From: Leptobrachium leishanense
Lineage: Eukaryota > Chordata > Amphibia > Anura > Megophryidae
Direction of reading: 5' to 3'
Assembly: GCA_009667805.1 (NCBI GenBank)
Contig: CM019075.1
Coordinates: 14,275,738-14,339,737 of the forward strand
Length of the DNA: 64,000 nucleotides
Shown: positions 45,001 through 56,100 of the stretch, in pieces
How positions within the stretch are numbered: the first letter of the stretch is position 1
Layout: each line of letters starts with the position of its first letter
Program-made: the position numbers and the translations under genes
Notes under the pieces: generated by a model
Database searches by the model: none
Seen by the model: only the letters and a program-made list of their open reading frames with translations
What the model was told of the DNA's origin: nothing

Positions 45001-46857
45001 ACCCCTGCAGTGAAACCGCTCAGCATATTAAGGGTTTTCCGACGTACACCTAGAGGGGGACAAGAACATCCGACACTGAAAGATTTCACAAATCAAATGC
45101 GACACTAACACTTATAGTAACTAGATTATGTGTTTAAACACAAAACGCACGCTGCTGCTTTCAATCGCATGTAAAAAAAAAAAAAACATTACTTCTGTTT
45201 ACATTTTGTATCTTTCCCATGATGCAATATTTGCCAAAAACCAGTGCAAGAGTTTTACTGCAGTTTAATCTGCAGTATTTTGCAGTTAGGCTGGGTTCAC
45301 ACCTGTGTGTTTGACACGCGTAATACGTGTGTTTTTGACGCACATCTCAAAACATCAAAAACGCAAATGCACATTCCAGTGTGTTCAGCTGCAGTCTAGG
45401 CTGGAAACACGCTGCAATACATCCCAAAGAAGCTGCTGTACTTTGGGTGTAGGATGTTTTACAGTGCGTTCCTATATGCTGTAAAATGCCCAGGTGTGAA
45501 CGGGGCCACACTAATGATGTGAGTGGGTGACTGACCCACTCACTTCTATGGCCAAAGCCACACAGTGTGGAACAAGTGATGGAAAGATACAGCACAAAAT
45601 AATATCACACAATGAATGCAGCCAGTGACAGAAAAAGTGTCTTGACTAAACGTACAGGAGAAAACCAAATCACATGTAAGATCAGCAACATAAACACAAT
45701 AAGGACTTTTGGTGGTAGTGGCCCTTTAAATAGTTGAGCAACCCTCATTAAAACCTTGTAGCACAGCGCATGAGGTGCTTTATGAAAGCAGAGGACAGAC
45801 CAGTCACAGCCAAGCAAGGCTTCATTGGTTTAAAGTTTGACAAACCAGGTTTGCTTGACAGTAAAATTACCGCCAAAAACTACTTTAAAAATGACCCCAC
45901 CAAGAGGGAGGGGGGCCGGTATGAGAAATGCAAGTACCCAATTGGATACGGATATTAGCCTCACCCAGAACTTTCTGATCCAGTGTCATGTTTTATATAA
46001 CATTTAAAGTTTTATACCTTTGTATCAGTTTGACAGGTTCACTAGTGTTTTGGCAATAAAAAAAACCCATGTAATTTTGGCATGTCTTGCCTGCTATGTG
46101 CCTAACAAAAGACTTCGAAACAAACATTTCCATTTGTCCAACCGATACATGTATACAGTATATAACTCCAGCTTCTTGTGCATGTGTAATAGCCTGATAT
46201 ACAAGTCATATCTCTGGGATTGCCCTCACCTTGTTTTCCACATGCATCTACACCAGGGACCTCAAAGACTCTGGATGTTGAGGGCCTACAGTTCTTTGGA
46301 TGGGATAGATGCCAGAGAACCATGGGAGTTGTACGTCAAATCTCTAGGGGACCTGAGTTGAGATCCTTTGTGCATGTAGATCAGAACACGTCCCTGCGCT
46401 TCAGCAGGTCACAGGAGCTGAGGTATTGAGTTACGGCTCACATGTTTACAATTAAATGTCATTTTGCTTTATCAAAGCTCCTGTGACCCACTAAATCACA
46501 GGCGGGTGCCCTGCGCGAGAGATTAGGGAGACTGTATTTTCCAGGACACAAGATCTTCATAGCAAAAGGACTGGATCGTTCGACCTCCTGTGTATTTGAA
46601 AATTAAAACCCCCTTAAGGACCAATAATGCAACTGCTCCATCACAAAAGGAGTTTTTTAACTGATCCCTCACCCCAACACCTTACCTGTAGCGTCAACGT
46701 AAGCCTGACGCCGGAATATGAAAATAGGTGCCAAGCCGCTAGCGAGCGTCAGGAGCAGAAGCGTAACCAGAGAGCCTAGCTTCACCTCCAAGGCATCGGT
46801 AGAGAAGGGTACGACATTCAGCTGGGTGCGCCAAACCGTATCCTCCATGTCTGCCAT
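42032..46857 (-). CDS. SLC39A1: SLC39A1 (ZIP1) zinc transporter, 3 coding exons
   Basis: ZIP1 imports Zn2+ across the plasma membrane. Coding exons: 46857-46686 (acceptor giving exon start 46868; donor CAG|GTAAGG), 45049-44919 and 42679-42032. They join in phase to 316 residues (human 324). Conserved segments are LEVKLGSLVTLLLLTL (TM1), GFTAGVFLATCLLDMLPSY (TM2) and FPLQEFIMSMGFFL (TM3). The loop is acidic/His-rich. TM4 is LSLHSVLEGLTVGL with metal-site His180/Glu184. The C-terminal TMs have SPLGIGLGVAL and GAFLYITFLEILPHE. In TM5, the usual His-Lys (human His217-Lys) reads Gln207-Lys with codon CAA; a nearby His211 is present. ATG 46857 was chosen, though a second ATG at 46848 is possible. 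Order relative to CRTC2 matches human. Confidence 0.93.
43043..43803. mobile_element. DNA transposon family C, copy 2 (SLC39A1 intron)
   Basis: Shares gaatcgaaaagtcactgcat, the ggtgtattcagcaagcacca segment and the ggtaaccgaatgctgattt end with copy 1 at 28992-29880, in the same orientation. It is internally shortened and the outer left end is eroded. Confidence 0.7.
43945..44058. repeat. GGCGGAGGAACGTGGC short tandem repeat
   Basis: About seven irregular 12-18 bp units with core cggcggaggaacgtggc, in SLC39A1 intron 2. A poly-G tract follows at 44140. Confidence 0.8.
44060..44910. other. SLC39A1 intron 2, 5' part
   Basis: Mostly unique AT-leaning sequence. A short block at 44818-44885 (ggttgagaaacactgctcta) resembles one end of a hAT-type repeat. 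No exon was recognised. Confidence 0.4.
45289..45509. mobile_element. MITE with ggctgggttcacacctg ends (SLC39A1 intron 1 coding side)
   Basis: The left end ggctgggttcacacctgtgt is matched by the inverted right end ccaggtgtgaacggggcc. The interior is non-coding and rich in acgcgtaatacgtg-type palindromes. Confidence 0.7.
46248..46345. mobile_element. Diverged palindromic MITE
   Basis: tctggatgttgagggcctac and the partner ccatgggagttgtacgtca resemble degraded arms of the family at 15935 and 18820. Confidence 0.5.
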
Positions 46858-46974
46858 AGATCTCCAAGCTGGTGAGACGAAATTAAAATACATCTAGCAG
46901 CAGGTTATACAGAGTCAGGAGACGGTCTGGGGACTTGCAGGTATGTATGGGGTTAGCAGCGTGGCTTGAAAACC

Positions 46975-47620
46975 AGGTCAGCGCAGGAGGCATCGGGAGA
47001 GGGGGTACACCAGGTCAGCGCAGGAGGCGTTGGGAGGGGGGGGTACACCAGGTCAGCGCAGGAGGCGTTGGGAGGGGGGGTACACCAGGTCAGCGCAGGA
47101 GGCGTTGGGAGGGGGGGGGTACACCAGGTCAGCGCAGGAGGCGTTGGGAGGGGGGGGGTACACCAGGTCAGCGCAGGAGGCCTTGGGAGGGGGGGGGTAC
47201 ACCAGGTCAGCGCAGGAGGCCTTGGAGGGGCGGGGGGTACACCAGGTCAGCGCAGGAGGCCTTGGGAGGGGGGGGTACACCAGGTCAGCGCAGGAGGCGT
47301 TGGGGGGGGGGGGGTACACCAGGTCAGCGCAGGAGGCGTTGGGAGGGGGGGGGTACACCAGGTCAGCGCAGGAGGCGTTGGGAGGGGGGGGTACACCAGG
47401 TCAGCGCAGGAGGCGTTGGGAGGGGGGGGTACACCAGGTCAGCGCAGGAGGCGTTGGAGGGGGGGGTACACCAGGTCAGCGCAGGAGGCGTTGGAGGGGG
47501 GGGGTACACCAGGTCAGCGCAGGAGGCGTTGGGAGGGGGGGGGTACACCAGGTCAGCGCAGGAGGCGTTGGAGGGGGGGGGGGGGGGGGGGGGGGGTACA
47601 CCAGGTCAGCGCAGGAGGTA
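46975..47620. repeat. 37-40 bp G-run minisatellite in SLC39A1 5'UTR intron
   Basis: About 17 units of acaccaggtcagcgcaggag plus gcgttgggagggggggt. Units differ mainly in the length of the poly-G tract (7-12, reaching about 26 at the last unit, 47573-47598). The array lies between the SLC39A1 5'UTR exon donor (47801) and the first coding exon (46868). On the plus strand, consecutive G runs could form G-quadruplexes. Confidence 0.95.
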
Positions 47621-47801
47621 TAAAAAGTACATTTACAGAGCAGCATGTTGTAGGACAGTGTCAGGGATGGGGTTTAGCCGGGAGTGAGGGGACGCACACA
47701 GGGCCTCCCACTTCACCCGGGGCTGTGGGGACATATAATGCCAGCTGTTAAAGAGGATAAAAAGCCCACCCGGCGCGAACTAAACACTGATACTCTCTTA
47801 C

Positions 47802-47875
47802 CTCAAGCCAGACACCAACTGCTCACCAGGCGCATGTCCCTACCGCCGCCATATTTATACACCCGGAAGTGCGCG
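47802..47875 (-). promoter_or_regulatory. SLC39A1: SLC39A1 non-coding exon 1 and core promoter
   Basis: Reading on the minus strand, an ETS-type motif CACTTCCGG (47863-47871) is followed by TATAAATATGGCGGC (about 47845-47859). The latter combines a TATA-like octamer with a YY1-type AATATGGCGGC. A consensus donor GAG|GTAAGAG at 47802/47801 comes next. The exon would splice to 46868, just upstream of the ATG. Motifs and donor are seen. The transcription start is inferred to lie at about 47825-47850. Confidence 0.6.
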
Positions 47876-48107
47876 TTGGTGCCGGAGACCCCCGCCCCCC
47901 CCCCCTCTACAAAAGCCGGTGAGGTGATAAAAACCGGTGGAAGGACTGTCCGCGCGCGCACGGAAAACAGGACCCGCCCCCTCCTCCGGGTAGGTAAGGA
48001 AGCTGCGATTTTTCCGTGCCCGCCAACCTTCCCCCCCCCTCTCCGCACAGGTGTATCCGCTCTGCGGGGGCGTGTTTCTTTACAGTCTCTATAATAAGAG
48101 CCATAAC

Positions 48108-50280
48108 CCGGTGTTCAGTCGAAAAATGCCCGTTTGTCGAGAAATGCCTGGCCCCAGCTTGATTGGCAGGTTGTGTGACGTAGGTCCACCAGGCGCATGC
48201 GCAGTGGGGGCCAGGCATTTCTCGACAAACGTGCAAAAAAAAAACCTTTGTCGAGAAATGCCTGGCCCCCACCGCGCATGCGCCTGGTGCACCTACGTCA
48301 CAGCACCTGCCAATCAAGCGGACGTAGGTGCACTCGGGCACGAGCGTCGAATAAAGCAAGCCAGCGTCTCCGCCCCCAGCAGAGCACCCACCCCGGACAG
48401 CCTCTCCCCCTCCCCGGGCGCACAGTAATGCAAGGGAACCAGCCAGCCGTCCCAGCCTCACCTCCTCCCCCGGCCAGTCTCTCCTCCTCCCCGGGCGCAC
48501 CGTAATGCAAGGGGACCGTCTCCACCCCCAGCAGATCGCCACCCACCCCCCGGCCAGCCTCTCCCCCTCCCCGGGCGCTCAGCAAGGAACCAGCCAGCCG
48601 TCCCAGCCTCACCTCCTCCCCCGGCCAGCCTCACCTCCTCCCCCGGCCAGCCTCTCCTCCTCCCCGGGCGCACCGTAATGGAAGGGGATCAGCCAGCCTC
48701 TCCTCCACCCCCGGCCACTCGCCCCCCCCCCCCCGGGCACTCACTTATGGAAGGGAACCAGCCAGCCGTCCCAGCCTCTCCTCCGCGGCCACTCGCCCCC
48801 CCCCCCCCGGCACTCACACACAGGGTGGGAGGGAGGGATTGTATCAGCCGCCCTGTCCAGCACTTCTCCCCGCACTGAGAGTCACAGACTCCGGGTGGGG
48901 GTTGCTGCCTTCTCCCCTGGGGGAACCATGGATCGCAGGAGACCCGGGGGTCCTTTGGAGCCCTGTATCTCGGTCCCTGAGCATGGCAGGAGGCTGGGTG
49001 AGGTGTCATTGGAAAGTGCAGAGTCTGTTCTTTCTAATGATACCCACCATGATTGTGTAATGTGTAAAATTAATCACCAATATAAAACCAAGAGAAAATG
49101 AAATAAAAGTCAGTGTTAAAAAAAGAGTAATTTTTATTTAATGAATTATTGGTGATTAATTTTACACATTACACAATCATGGTGGGTATCATTAGAAAGA
49201 ACAGACTCTGCACTTTCCAATGACACCTCAACCAGCCTCCTGCCATGCTCAGGGACCGAGATACAGGGCTCCAAAGGACCCCCGGGTCTCCTGCGATCCA
49301 TGGTTCCCCCAGGGGAGAAGGCAGCAACCCCACCCGGAGTCTGTGACTCTCAGTGCGGGGAGAAGTGCTGGGACAGGGCGGCTGATACAATCCCTCCCTC
49401 CCACCCTGTGTGTGAGTGCCCGGGGGGGGGGGCGAGTGGCCGCGGGGAGGAGAGGCTGGGACGGCTGGCTGGTTCCCTTCCATAAGTGAGTGGCCGGGGG
49501 GGGGGGCGAGTGGCGGGGGGTGGAGGAGAGGCTGGCTGATCCCCTTCCATTACGGTGCGCCCGGGGAGGAGGTGAGGCTGGCCGGGGGGAGGAGGTGAGG
49601 CTGGCGGGGGGAGGAGGTGAGGCTGGGACGGCTGGCTGGTTCCCTTACTGAGCGCCCGGGGAGGGGGAGAGGCTGGCCGGGGGGTGGGTGGCGATCTGCT
49701 GGGGGTGGAGACGGTCCCCTTGCATTACGGTGCGCCCGGGGAGGAGGAGAGGCTGGCCGGGGGGAGGAGGTGAGGCTGGGACGGCTGGCTGGTTCCCTTG
49801 CATTACTGTGCGCCCGGGGAGGGGGAGAGGCTGGCCGGGGGTGGGTGGCGATCTGCTGGGGGTGGAGACGGTCCCCTTGCATTACGGTGCGCCCGGGGAG
49901 GAGGAGAGGCTGGCCGGGGGAGGAGGTGAGGCTGGGACGGCTGGCTGGTTCCCTTGCATTACTGTGCGCCCGGGGAGGGGGAGAGGCTGTCCGGGGGGTG
50001 GGTGCTCTGCTGGGGGCGGAGACGCTGGCTTGCTTTATTCGACGCTCGTGCCCGAGTGCACCTACGTCCGCTTGATTGGCAGGTGCTGTGACGTAGGTGC
50101 ACCAGGCGCATGCGCGGTGGGGGCCAGGCATTTCTCGACAAAGGTTTTTTTTTGCACGTTTGTCGAGAAATGCCTGGCCCCCACTGCGCATGCGCCTGGT
50201 GGACCTACGTCACACAACCTGCCAATCAAGCTGGGGCCAGGCATTTCTCGACAAACGGGCATTTTTCGACTGAACACCGG
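48108..50280. mobile_element. 2.2-kb palindromic (foldback-like) element
   Basis: The left arm, 48108-49082, begins ccggtgttcagtcgaaaaat. The right arm, 49147-50280, is its inverted copy and ends attttttcgactgaacaccgg-like at 50280. The central spacer is about 64 bp and AT-rich. Arms contain CT/GA-rich minisatellite blocks (gccagcctctcctcctcccc) that differ in copy number, so the right arm is about 160 bp longer. The outer approximately 200 bp of each arm is itself a palindrome. No transposase was recognised. It separates SLC39A1 from TDRKH. Confidence 0.85.
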
Positions 50281-50389
50281 CACTGCGAGCGTTTATGGAA
50301 TGAATTGGTTGTAAGGCGGCGGCGGCGCTCACAGGGTTAAGGAACAACCCCCACCCCCCCCCCCCCCGCGACACTTGGCCTGACCCGCG

Positions 50390-50575
50390 TCATGACGTCA
50401 CGCGTGGAGCGGGAACGCTGCTGCGCGTGCCCTGGCAGCTCTAGCACCGTGGGCGTGGCCGTTGCCTCTAAAAGGTCGGTGACAGCACCGCGGGGGCTTG
50501 TGGGAAACCTGGATCTTCATCATCAGAGCTAATCTGCAGTAATGTTCCCTCAGAACCTCCTGCTGGCACTGAGGG
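50390..50575 (+). promoter_or_regulatory. Probable TDRKH promoter with a full CRE
   Basis: TGACGTCA, a consensus cAMP-response element, lies at 50393-50400 in a CpG-rich block (50380-50500). The block is upstream of the TDRKH coding region on the plus strand and the only such block there. The 5'UTR exon itself was not delimited. The promoter assignment is inference from composition and position. Confidence 0.4.
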
Positions 50576-51125
50576 GGGTGTGTCACCCACAGGGGGGGGT
50601 TATGAGGAAGCAAAGCCTCCATATTGGATATATATACACACAGGAGGGGGGCCTTGTATCAAATCCCTGCAAATCTTGCCCTCAGGGAGCAGCCAGACCT
50701 ATTACAGAATAATACAGGGGCCGGGTGTGCGCCGGATCAGTTTTACCTCACACACACACATTTCAGGGGGTCAGTCACTAGTCGCCGCATTGTTTCGCAA
50801 CTGCAATAAGTCACAGTTGGGGGAAAAAATTGGATCGTGCCGGGATGGGGGCTCATTTCCCTCTCTGGGTCGCTTTGTGTTTGTGAGGATTCGTTTAGTG
50901 AATGATCCCCTTTTGTAATTAATACACACGACAGCGAGCTGGCGAGGGGAAACCCCCAAATCAATCGCCTGCATGGCTGTGCGCCCCCATTATGATGAAT
51001 AGATGCGGCGTGAGCGGCACAGGGCGGTCTGAGAGCGCAGTGCTGCAGTAGACTGGCTCCCGCAGGGTTAATTTGTCCCTTTCGTGTCAAGCGTGTACAG
51101 ATTATCCAATGACAATTCTGTTCGC
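50576..51125. other. Spacer downstream of the putative TDRKH promoter
   Basis: Unique sequence with short poly-G tracts. No exon or repeat was recognised. It is presumably TDRKH intron 1. Confidence 0.35.
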
Positions 51126-51129
51126 ACCG

Positions 51130-51265
51130 TATGGCTCAATGATGGTGAACCACGGCAGCACAGGTGTGTCGGAACTACATGTCCCAAGATGCTCCAGCAG
51201 CAATTAGGCTGACTGAACAGGATGGGACATGTAGTTTGGAAAGATCCGAGGCTCGCCGTCACTGT
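51130..51265. mobile_element. Palindromic MITE, diverged
   Basis: ggaactacatgtcccaagat pairs with the inverse arm gatgggacatgtagtttgga. It is related to the family at 15935. Confidence 0.7.
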
Positions 51266-51353
51266 GTATAGTTGGATGGCCTGCTGTCTGTCTTCAGAGA
51301 GTTACGTCTGAATAGTGAGGTTCGTCCATCGTATTCGATGAGGACCTTGACAT

Positions 51354-51600
51354 CTAGCAGGTTGTGGGTTGTCCACGGTGTGTCCACAGATGGCTGAGGA
51401 GGCCTATTCGAGCACGAAATGTTCTGCCACACGTCGAGCAGACATGTGTGGGTACCCCTGTTGCAACATTTACAATTCTAGCTTTGCGAAGTGCTCGCTT
51501 CTCTTGCGCTATGGTTGCTCTTCTGTCCTCAAATATCTGGCAGCCTTGGAGGATCAGCATGCGCCATGTCGATCGATCTTGTGCCAACGTCTGAATAGTA
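51354..51600 (-). mobile_element. LINE C-terminal zinc-finger fragment
   Basis: The minus frame reads RSTWRMLILQGCQIFEDRR, then EKRALRKARI and VCSTCGRTFRARIGLLSHL...H. This C2H2 finger after a charged helix resembles the extreme C-terminus of certain vertebrate/invertebrate non-LTR element polyproteins. It is not a cellular zinc-finger gene: there is only one finger and no upstream domain. Confidence 0.6.
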
Positions 51601-52283
51601 TAAAGTTACAGAAGACGTGGGACTCGGTGGGATCATAAGACGGTTATTAGCCGGGGCTGTCTGGGCTTATTCCACTGGAAATATTCATTAAGCGTGTTAT
51701 TCGCCAATGTCCAAATACACCGGACACTGAATTTCCCCGTACAGTGCAATTTCCTGGCAGTGCGTCCATTCACTAAGCCAGGATGCTTAATTGATTTTCA
51801 ATTTGATAAATTTAAACCGGTTTTAATGTAATAAATGGAATATCTTTTTTAATTTAAGACCCTTTTTTTACAAAAACCTTTTAGGACTTTTTTTTAAATC
51901 AAATTTTGCTTTAAAGGACCCTTTTTATTTAGATTCTTACTACATTTTAATTGGTTTGCGCTCCCATTAGAACAGACTTTTTTTTTTATTCCCGTTCGAT
52001 GGCATTTGCCGAGGCTACTTCAGCGTTTTTTTTGCCAATGTCACAAAACTGCTTCGACTCTGTTTTCGGCGCAATAACATTCAATAAATGGCAAATTCAC
52101 AGAATGTGACGCGATGGAATCCCCAAAAGTAAATGCGCCTACATGTAACTCCATTTAGGTGTTGTGTAAATTGAAACGTGTGTTAAAATATCAAATTCCA
52201 TAATGAAAAAACAAGTACACACAATGTTAATAGTAAATTTAGCTCTTGAACCAGTTAGGTGGCGAAACGCGTCGAGCGTCATT
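51600..52283. other. AT-rich intronic sequence, nothing recognised
   Basis: Long T and A runs with short inverted segments. No coding potential or tandem period was seen. Confidence 0.4.
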
Positions 52284-52981
52284 TAACCTCCCTGGTGGTA
52301 TTCCCGAATGTGACTTGGGGTTAAATTTCGCCACCGCGAACGGTAACCCCGAGCCACATTTGGGCTGTATACTTACCGCATCCTGCGCTCCCTGCAGTGT
52401 GATTGCGGTGACTTGCTTCCTGGTAAGGCTCCCTGCTAGTCACGAGATGCAGGGGGGCGGGACCAGGCAGCAAAATGTAAAAAAAGAAAATATTAAACTG
52501 TAAAGTCCCTAACATGCAGTTCTCATGAACGGCCACTAGGTGGCACTAACAGATCAGAAACAGAACATACACATGAAGATCTCTTATGAAAATATAATTA
52601 TTGATAGACTGCATTATAAATGTTGCTGTATAAATAAGAGTGTACATGATTGAAATAATATATCATACCAAGGATGTTTACACTGAGGCAATATGCAGTG
52701 ACTAATATTGCACCCTTGTTTTCTGAAAGCTTTCAGTGTTTTTGGTTTGATTTTATTATTGAATATAATTTATTTGCATTATTTTTGGGATAATAAATTA
52801 TTTTGTGTTTCAAACCACCTCTGACTCCGTGTGTTTACTTGACGCTTGCTTGCACGGATTTCAGGGAGTTATTCCTACGGAATACAGGCTTACTTTATAA
52901 AACAACACATTTCCTTTCCAAAAAAATTTAAATGCTTTTAGACACAAACTTTTGAAAAAATTAGACCGCCAGGGAGGTTAG
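52284..52981. mobile_element. MITE with TTAACCTCCCTGG ends
   Basis: The left end taacctccctggtggtattc is matched by the inverted right end accgccagggaggtta. The interior is AT-rich and non-coding. Ends and the TTA at the boundary suggest a PIF/Harbinger-like family, but this is tentative. It lies just upstream of the first TDRKH coding exon. Confidence 0.7.
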
Positions 52982-53111
52982 CAGAGGTTTTCTTCTGGGA
53001 TATGTGACGATCCAGGTCCTGACATTTGTATGGGGACTGCGGCACGGGTAGAAAAAAGGAATGTGATGCTGCAGTGTATGTAACGCTTGCCCTTGTTGCT
53101 TTTTCCGCAGG

Positions 53112-56100
53112 ATGACCACGACAAGCTGGAGTGACCTCACGCTGAGGCAGAAGGTGGCGTTTGCTCTCTGTGTCTCTGCCGGCGTTACAGGTCTATACGT
53201 CTGCTACACACAGTACAGAAACAGAGGTGAGGTCAGCGCGGCCAGATCCCGATCAGATTATGTTATACCTTTATATAATGCACAGTTAAATCTGTTCTCT
53301 GACGATCTTTTCATTTGCTGCCCAGATATTAAGGTCAACCTGTCATTCCTCACTTGGCAGGGAATTAATCTTACTCCAAATAGGTTTGGCAAAAAAAACC
53401 ATAATTGAAAAAAATTGAGTATTTCACTGTCAATTTTTTCCTGTCGCTTCTACGCGGCATTCTGCTTGGATCAGCGGTCCTACATGACAGTCCTCCACTT
53501 GGTGCACCTGAGTGACTGTCTATGCGACCAGTCTCCAGCAATTGCCCCCTTACACGTTTCGGAGCCCTTCAATCAGTGGCTCTGCTTTCATAGCTTAGCT
53601 GGGGCACCTCCACCAACTATCAAACGGTTTCCCAGCAGAACAAATGGAGCTTCGGCCTCGTGTATATTCAAAATGATCTCTATACATTTCTTATATATAC
53701 ATAAAATCATAATAAATGCTTGGTGTCCTGCAGTGGTTATTTGCAAAGATTCAAAACGCGTTTCACTGGTCTCAAACAACTTCTTCAGTCGGTAAAAGCC
53801 TTGCAATCCACTCTTCCCGGTTTATAGAGGGCTCTATATAAAATGATGCGGCCAGATCCTCCATGTTTTTCTGGCGGCTTATCAAGTCACAGCGTTTGTT
53901 TATAAACAGGGTTATTCAAAGAGATCCGAATGGCTGGCGAAAGGTAACCGAACGCTGAAATTCAGCGTACGGTTACCTTTTCTGGCTATTCAGAGAGCAG
54001 ACAGTTCGGCAAATGTTGGCGAGTTGCCTGCACATACGGTGCCTGTTCGAGGGCAGTGAAATCTCCATAGAGAAGCAATGCTTCGTCTATTCAGAGAACA
54101 CAAACCAGTTGCTGAAATGCCCTGCCATTCGGTGGTTTAATTCGGCAGATTTATTCAGGAGAATCCCATAGGCTTCAATGTTAAAAATATTCCTGTTTTA
54201 ATTCAATATCAATCGTTCATTATAAAATTCTGCAGCAAAAAGTCTCTTTATTTATAGATTTTTTTAGGCATCTTTTGCAAAAAAAAATTTTTAAATCGTT
54301 TTATCTTTTTCTGTAACAGCCCTTTTTATTATCATTCATTGGATCATATGTAAATTTCAGACATTTTCGCTCAGTAGTTTCTTTGCAAACAAAGTTTTAC
54401 TTTTCAAACGTTCAAGCGTACGGTTTCTTTTTTTTTTTTCACGCCATTCGTCTGTGGTGTCGGGTTTTTTCGGTGGCTGCTCTGCGCTGTGATCAGCTCC
54501 TGCTTGGGTTTCTCCGGCATGTTCGGCGGGGTTAATCCAGATGTTTTTGCGGGTTTTGGTGTGCGTTCGCCCTGGTTTTGCGGTGAGTTTTCGGCGGGTT
54601 TGCGGCTACTTTTCCCTGCATTACAGCAACCCTGCGGTGCTTGCTGAATACACCGCAGGGTCGCCGAAATGGGATGGCCAAATCGCACCGAATTGAACGA
54701 AAAGTCACTGAACGTGCGGTGACTTTTCGATTCTCTGAAAGTATTTCACCAGGAAGGATACATTGAGATTTCTCTCGTTTTCAGTATGTCCTGGGTTTAG
54801 AAAGGAAACCACCAACGTAAGCCGTTCCATTTAGTTTTCTTTGAGATGTTAATTGCTCTGGCATATGGACTTTACATACCACAGGTCTCCACATTGTGCC
54901 GCCCCGCAGTATGGAGCTGTGTCCAGGAACACGTGGCCGATTTGACCGTCCAGTCCAGCGTTACACACATTAACAATCTGCCTTCCTCCTGTCAATGGGA
55001 TTTGTTCGCGTCCCTCACATGCAGCCATTTATCGCTCGTCCTACTTTCAATTTCTTTTTTTTTTCTTCAGGTCCCAAAAGATCCCCTGTTAAGATGAAAC
55101 CAGTTGAGCTTCAGGTGAAAGTCCCTCCGGATGCCTTGAAGGTGATTGTTGGAAGACAGGGCAGCATCAGGCAGAAGGTAAGATCCATAAACCGTTTTGA
55201 TTTCCCCAGTGAATGGGACTGTGTCAGCTGGTCGGTATATGCGGCGCTATGAATTGATCGGTGTATTTGACTGCAATGCTGTGCTGATTTTTGTGGCATG
55301 ATTATAGCCCCCATTTCTAATGCGTTACATTGCAAAACCTGTATAAATACGAATAAGAACAGAACTTCTAAAAATCTCTTCTGATTAATGGACTTGTTGC
55401 TAGAGGCTGCACTGTATCCCAGCCGTGTGAAACTGATCACTTGCCTGTAATGTGACCCCACTCCAAACAGCATGGGTGTCAGGCGATGTCATTTCTTGGG
55501 TCAGTGACAGGTTTCTAGGTAGATACAATCACAGCGACATCTATTCTAACACGCTGACACTGATACCATGACAATCAAAATACAGATATGGCGTCCGATG
55601 GTCTTCATGAATTGTCTCCTCACAGCTCCAGACGGACGCCTGTATTTTCGTAAGCGAACAGCCAGACTGTAACGGAGAGTACATTGTGACAATCACAGGC
55701 AGCCATGCCCAGGTCCATCAGGCCCAGAAAGCGTTGCACAGCATGCTGCAGGAAAGTGTTCTGCAGGTGGAGCTGCTGGTGCCTTCTCGAAGCATTGGTC
55801 GGATTATAGGTATGTACTCAGTTGTTGTTGGTTGTTTGAGCGTTACGACACTTTAATCAAAGAATGATTTTTCAATTCATAAATAAGAACGTGCTTTTGT
55901 CATGCTTTCTGCCGCCATGTTGGCGAAAAGCGCTACAAAACATTCACAACTGCACTCATAGTGCTGACAGATCTACAAGTTGGGAGCCAGCCTTACAACA
56001 ATGCGGACAATGGAGTCCACGTGCAGGCCTCGTTCAGGACGTGTGCCATGCAAGAGCAAGTGGTCCCCATCAGGGGCCACACATCTGAAGGGTAGTGCTA

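Noticed and set aside
47907..48542. ORFs of about 210 codons on opposite strands at 47907-48542 and 49550-50314 as a duplicated gene
   Set aside because: They are the same sequence in the two arms of the palindrome, GC-rich repeats with no recognised domain.
51354..51587. Cellular C2H2 zinc-finger gene
   Set aside because: There is a single finger with the charged helix typical of retroelement C-termini. There are no further fingers or exons.
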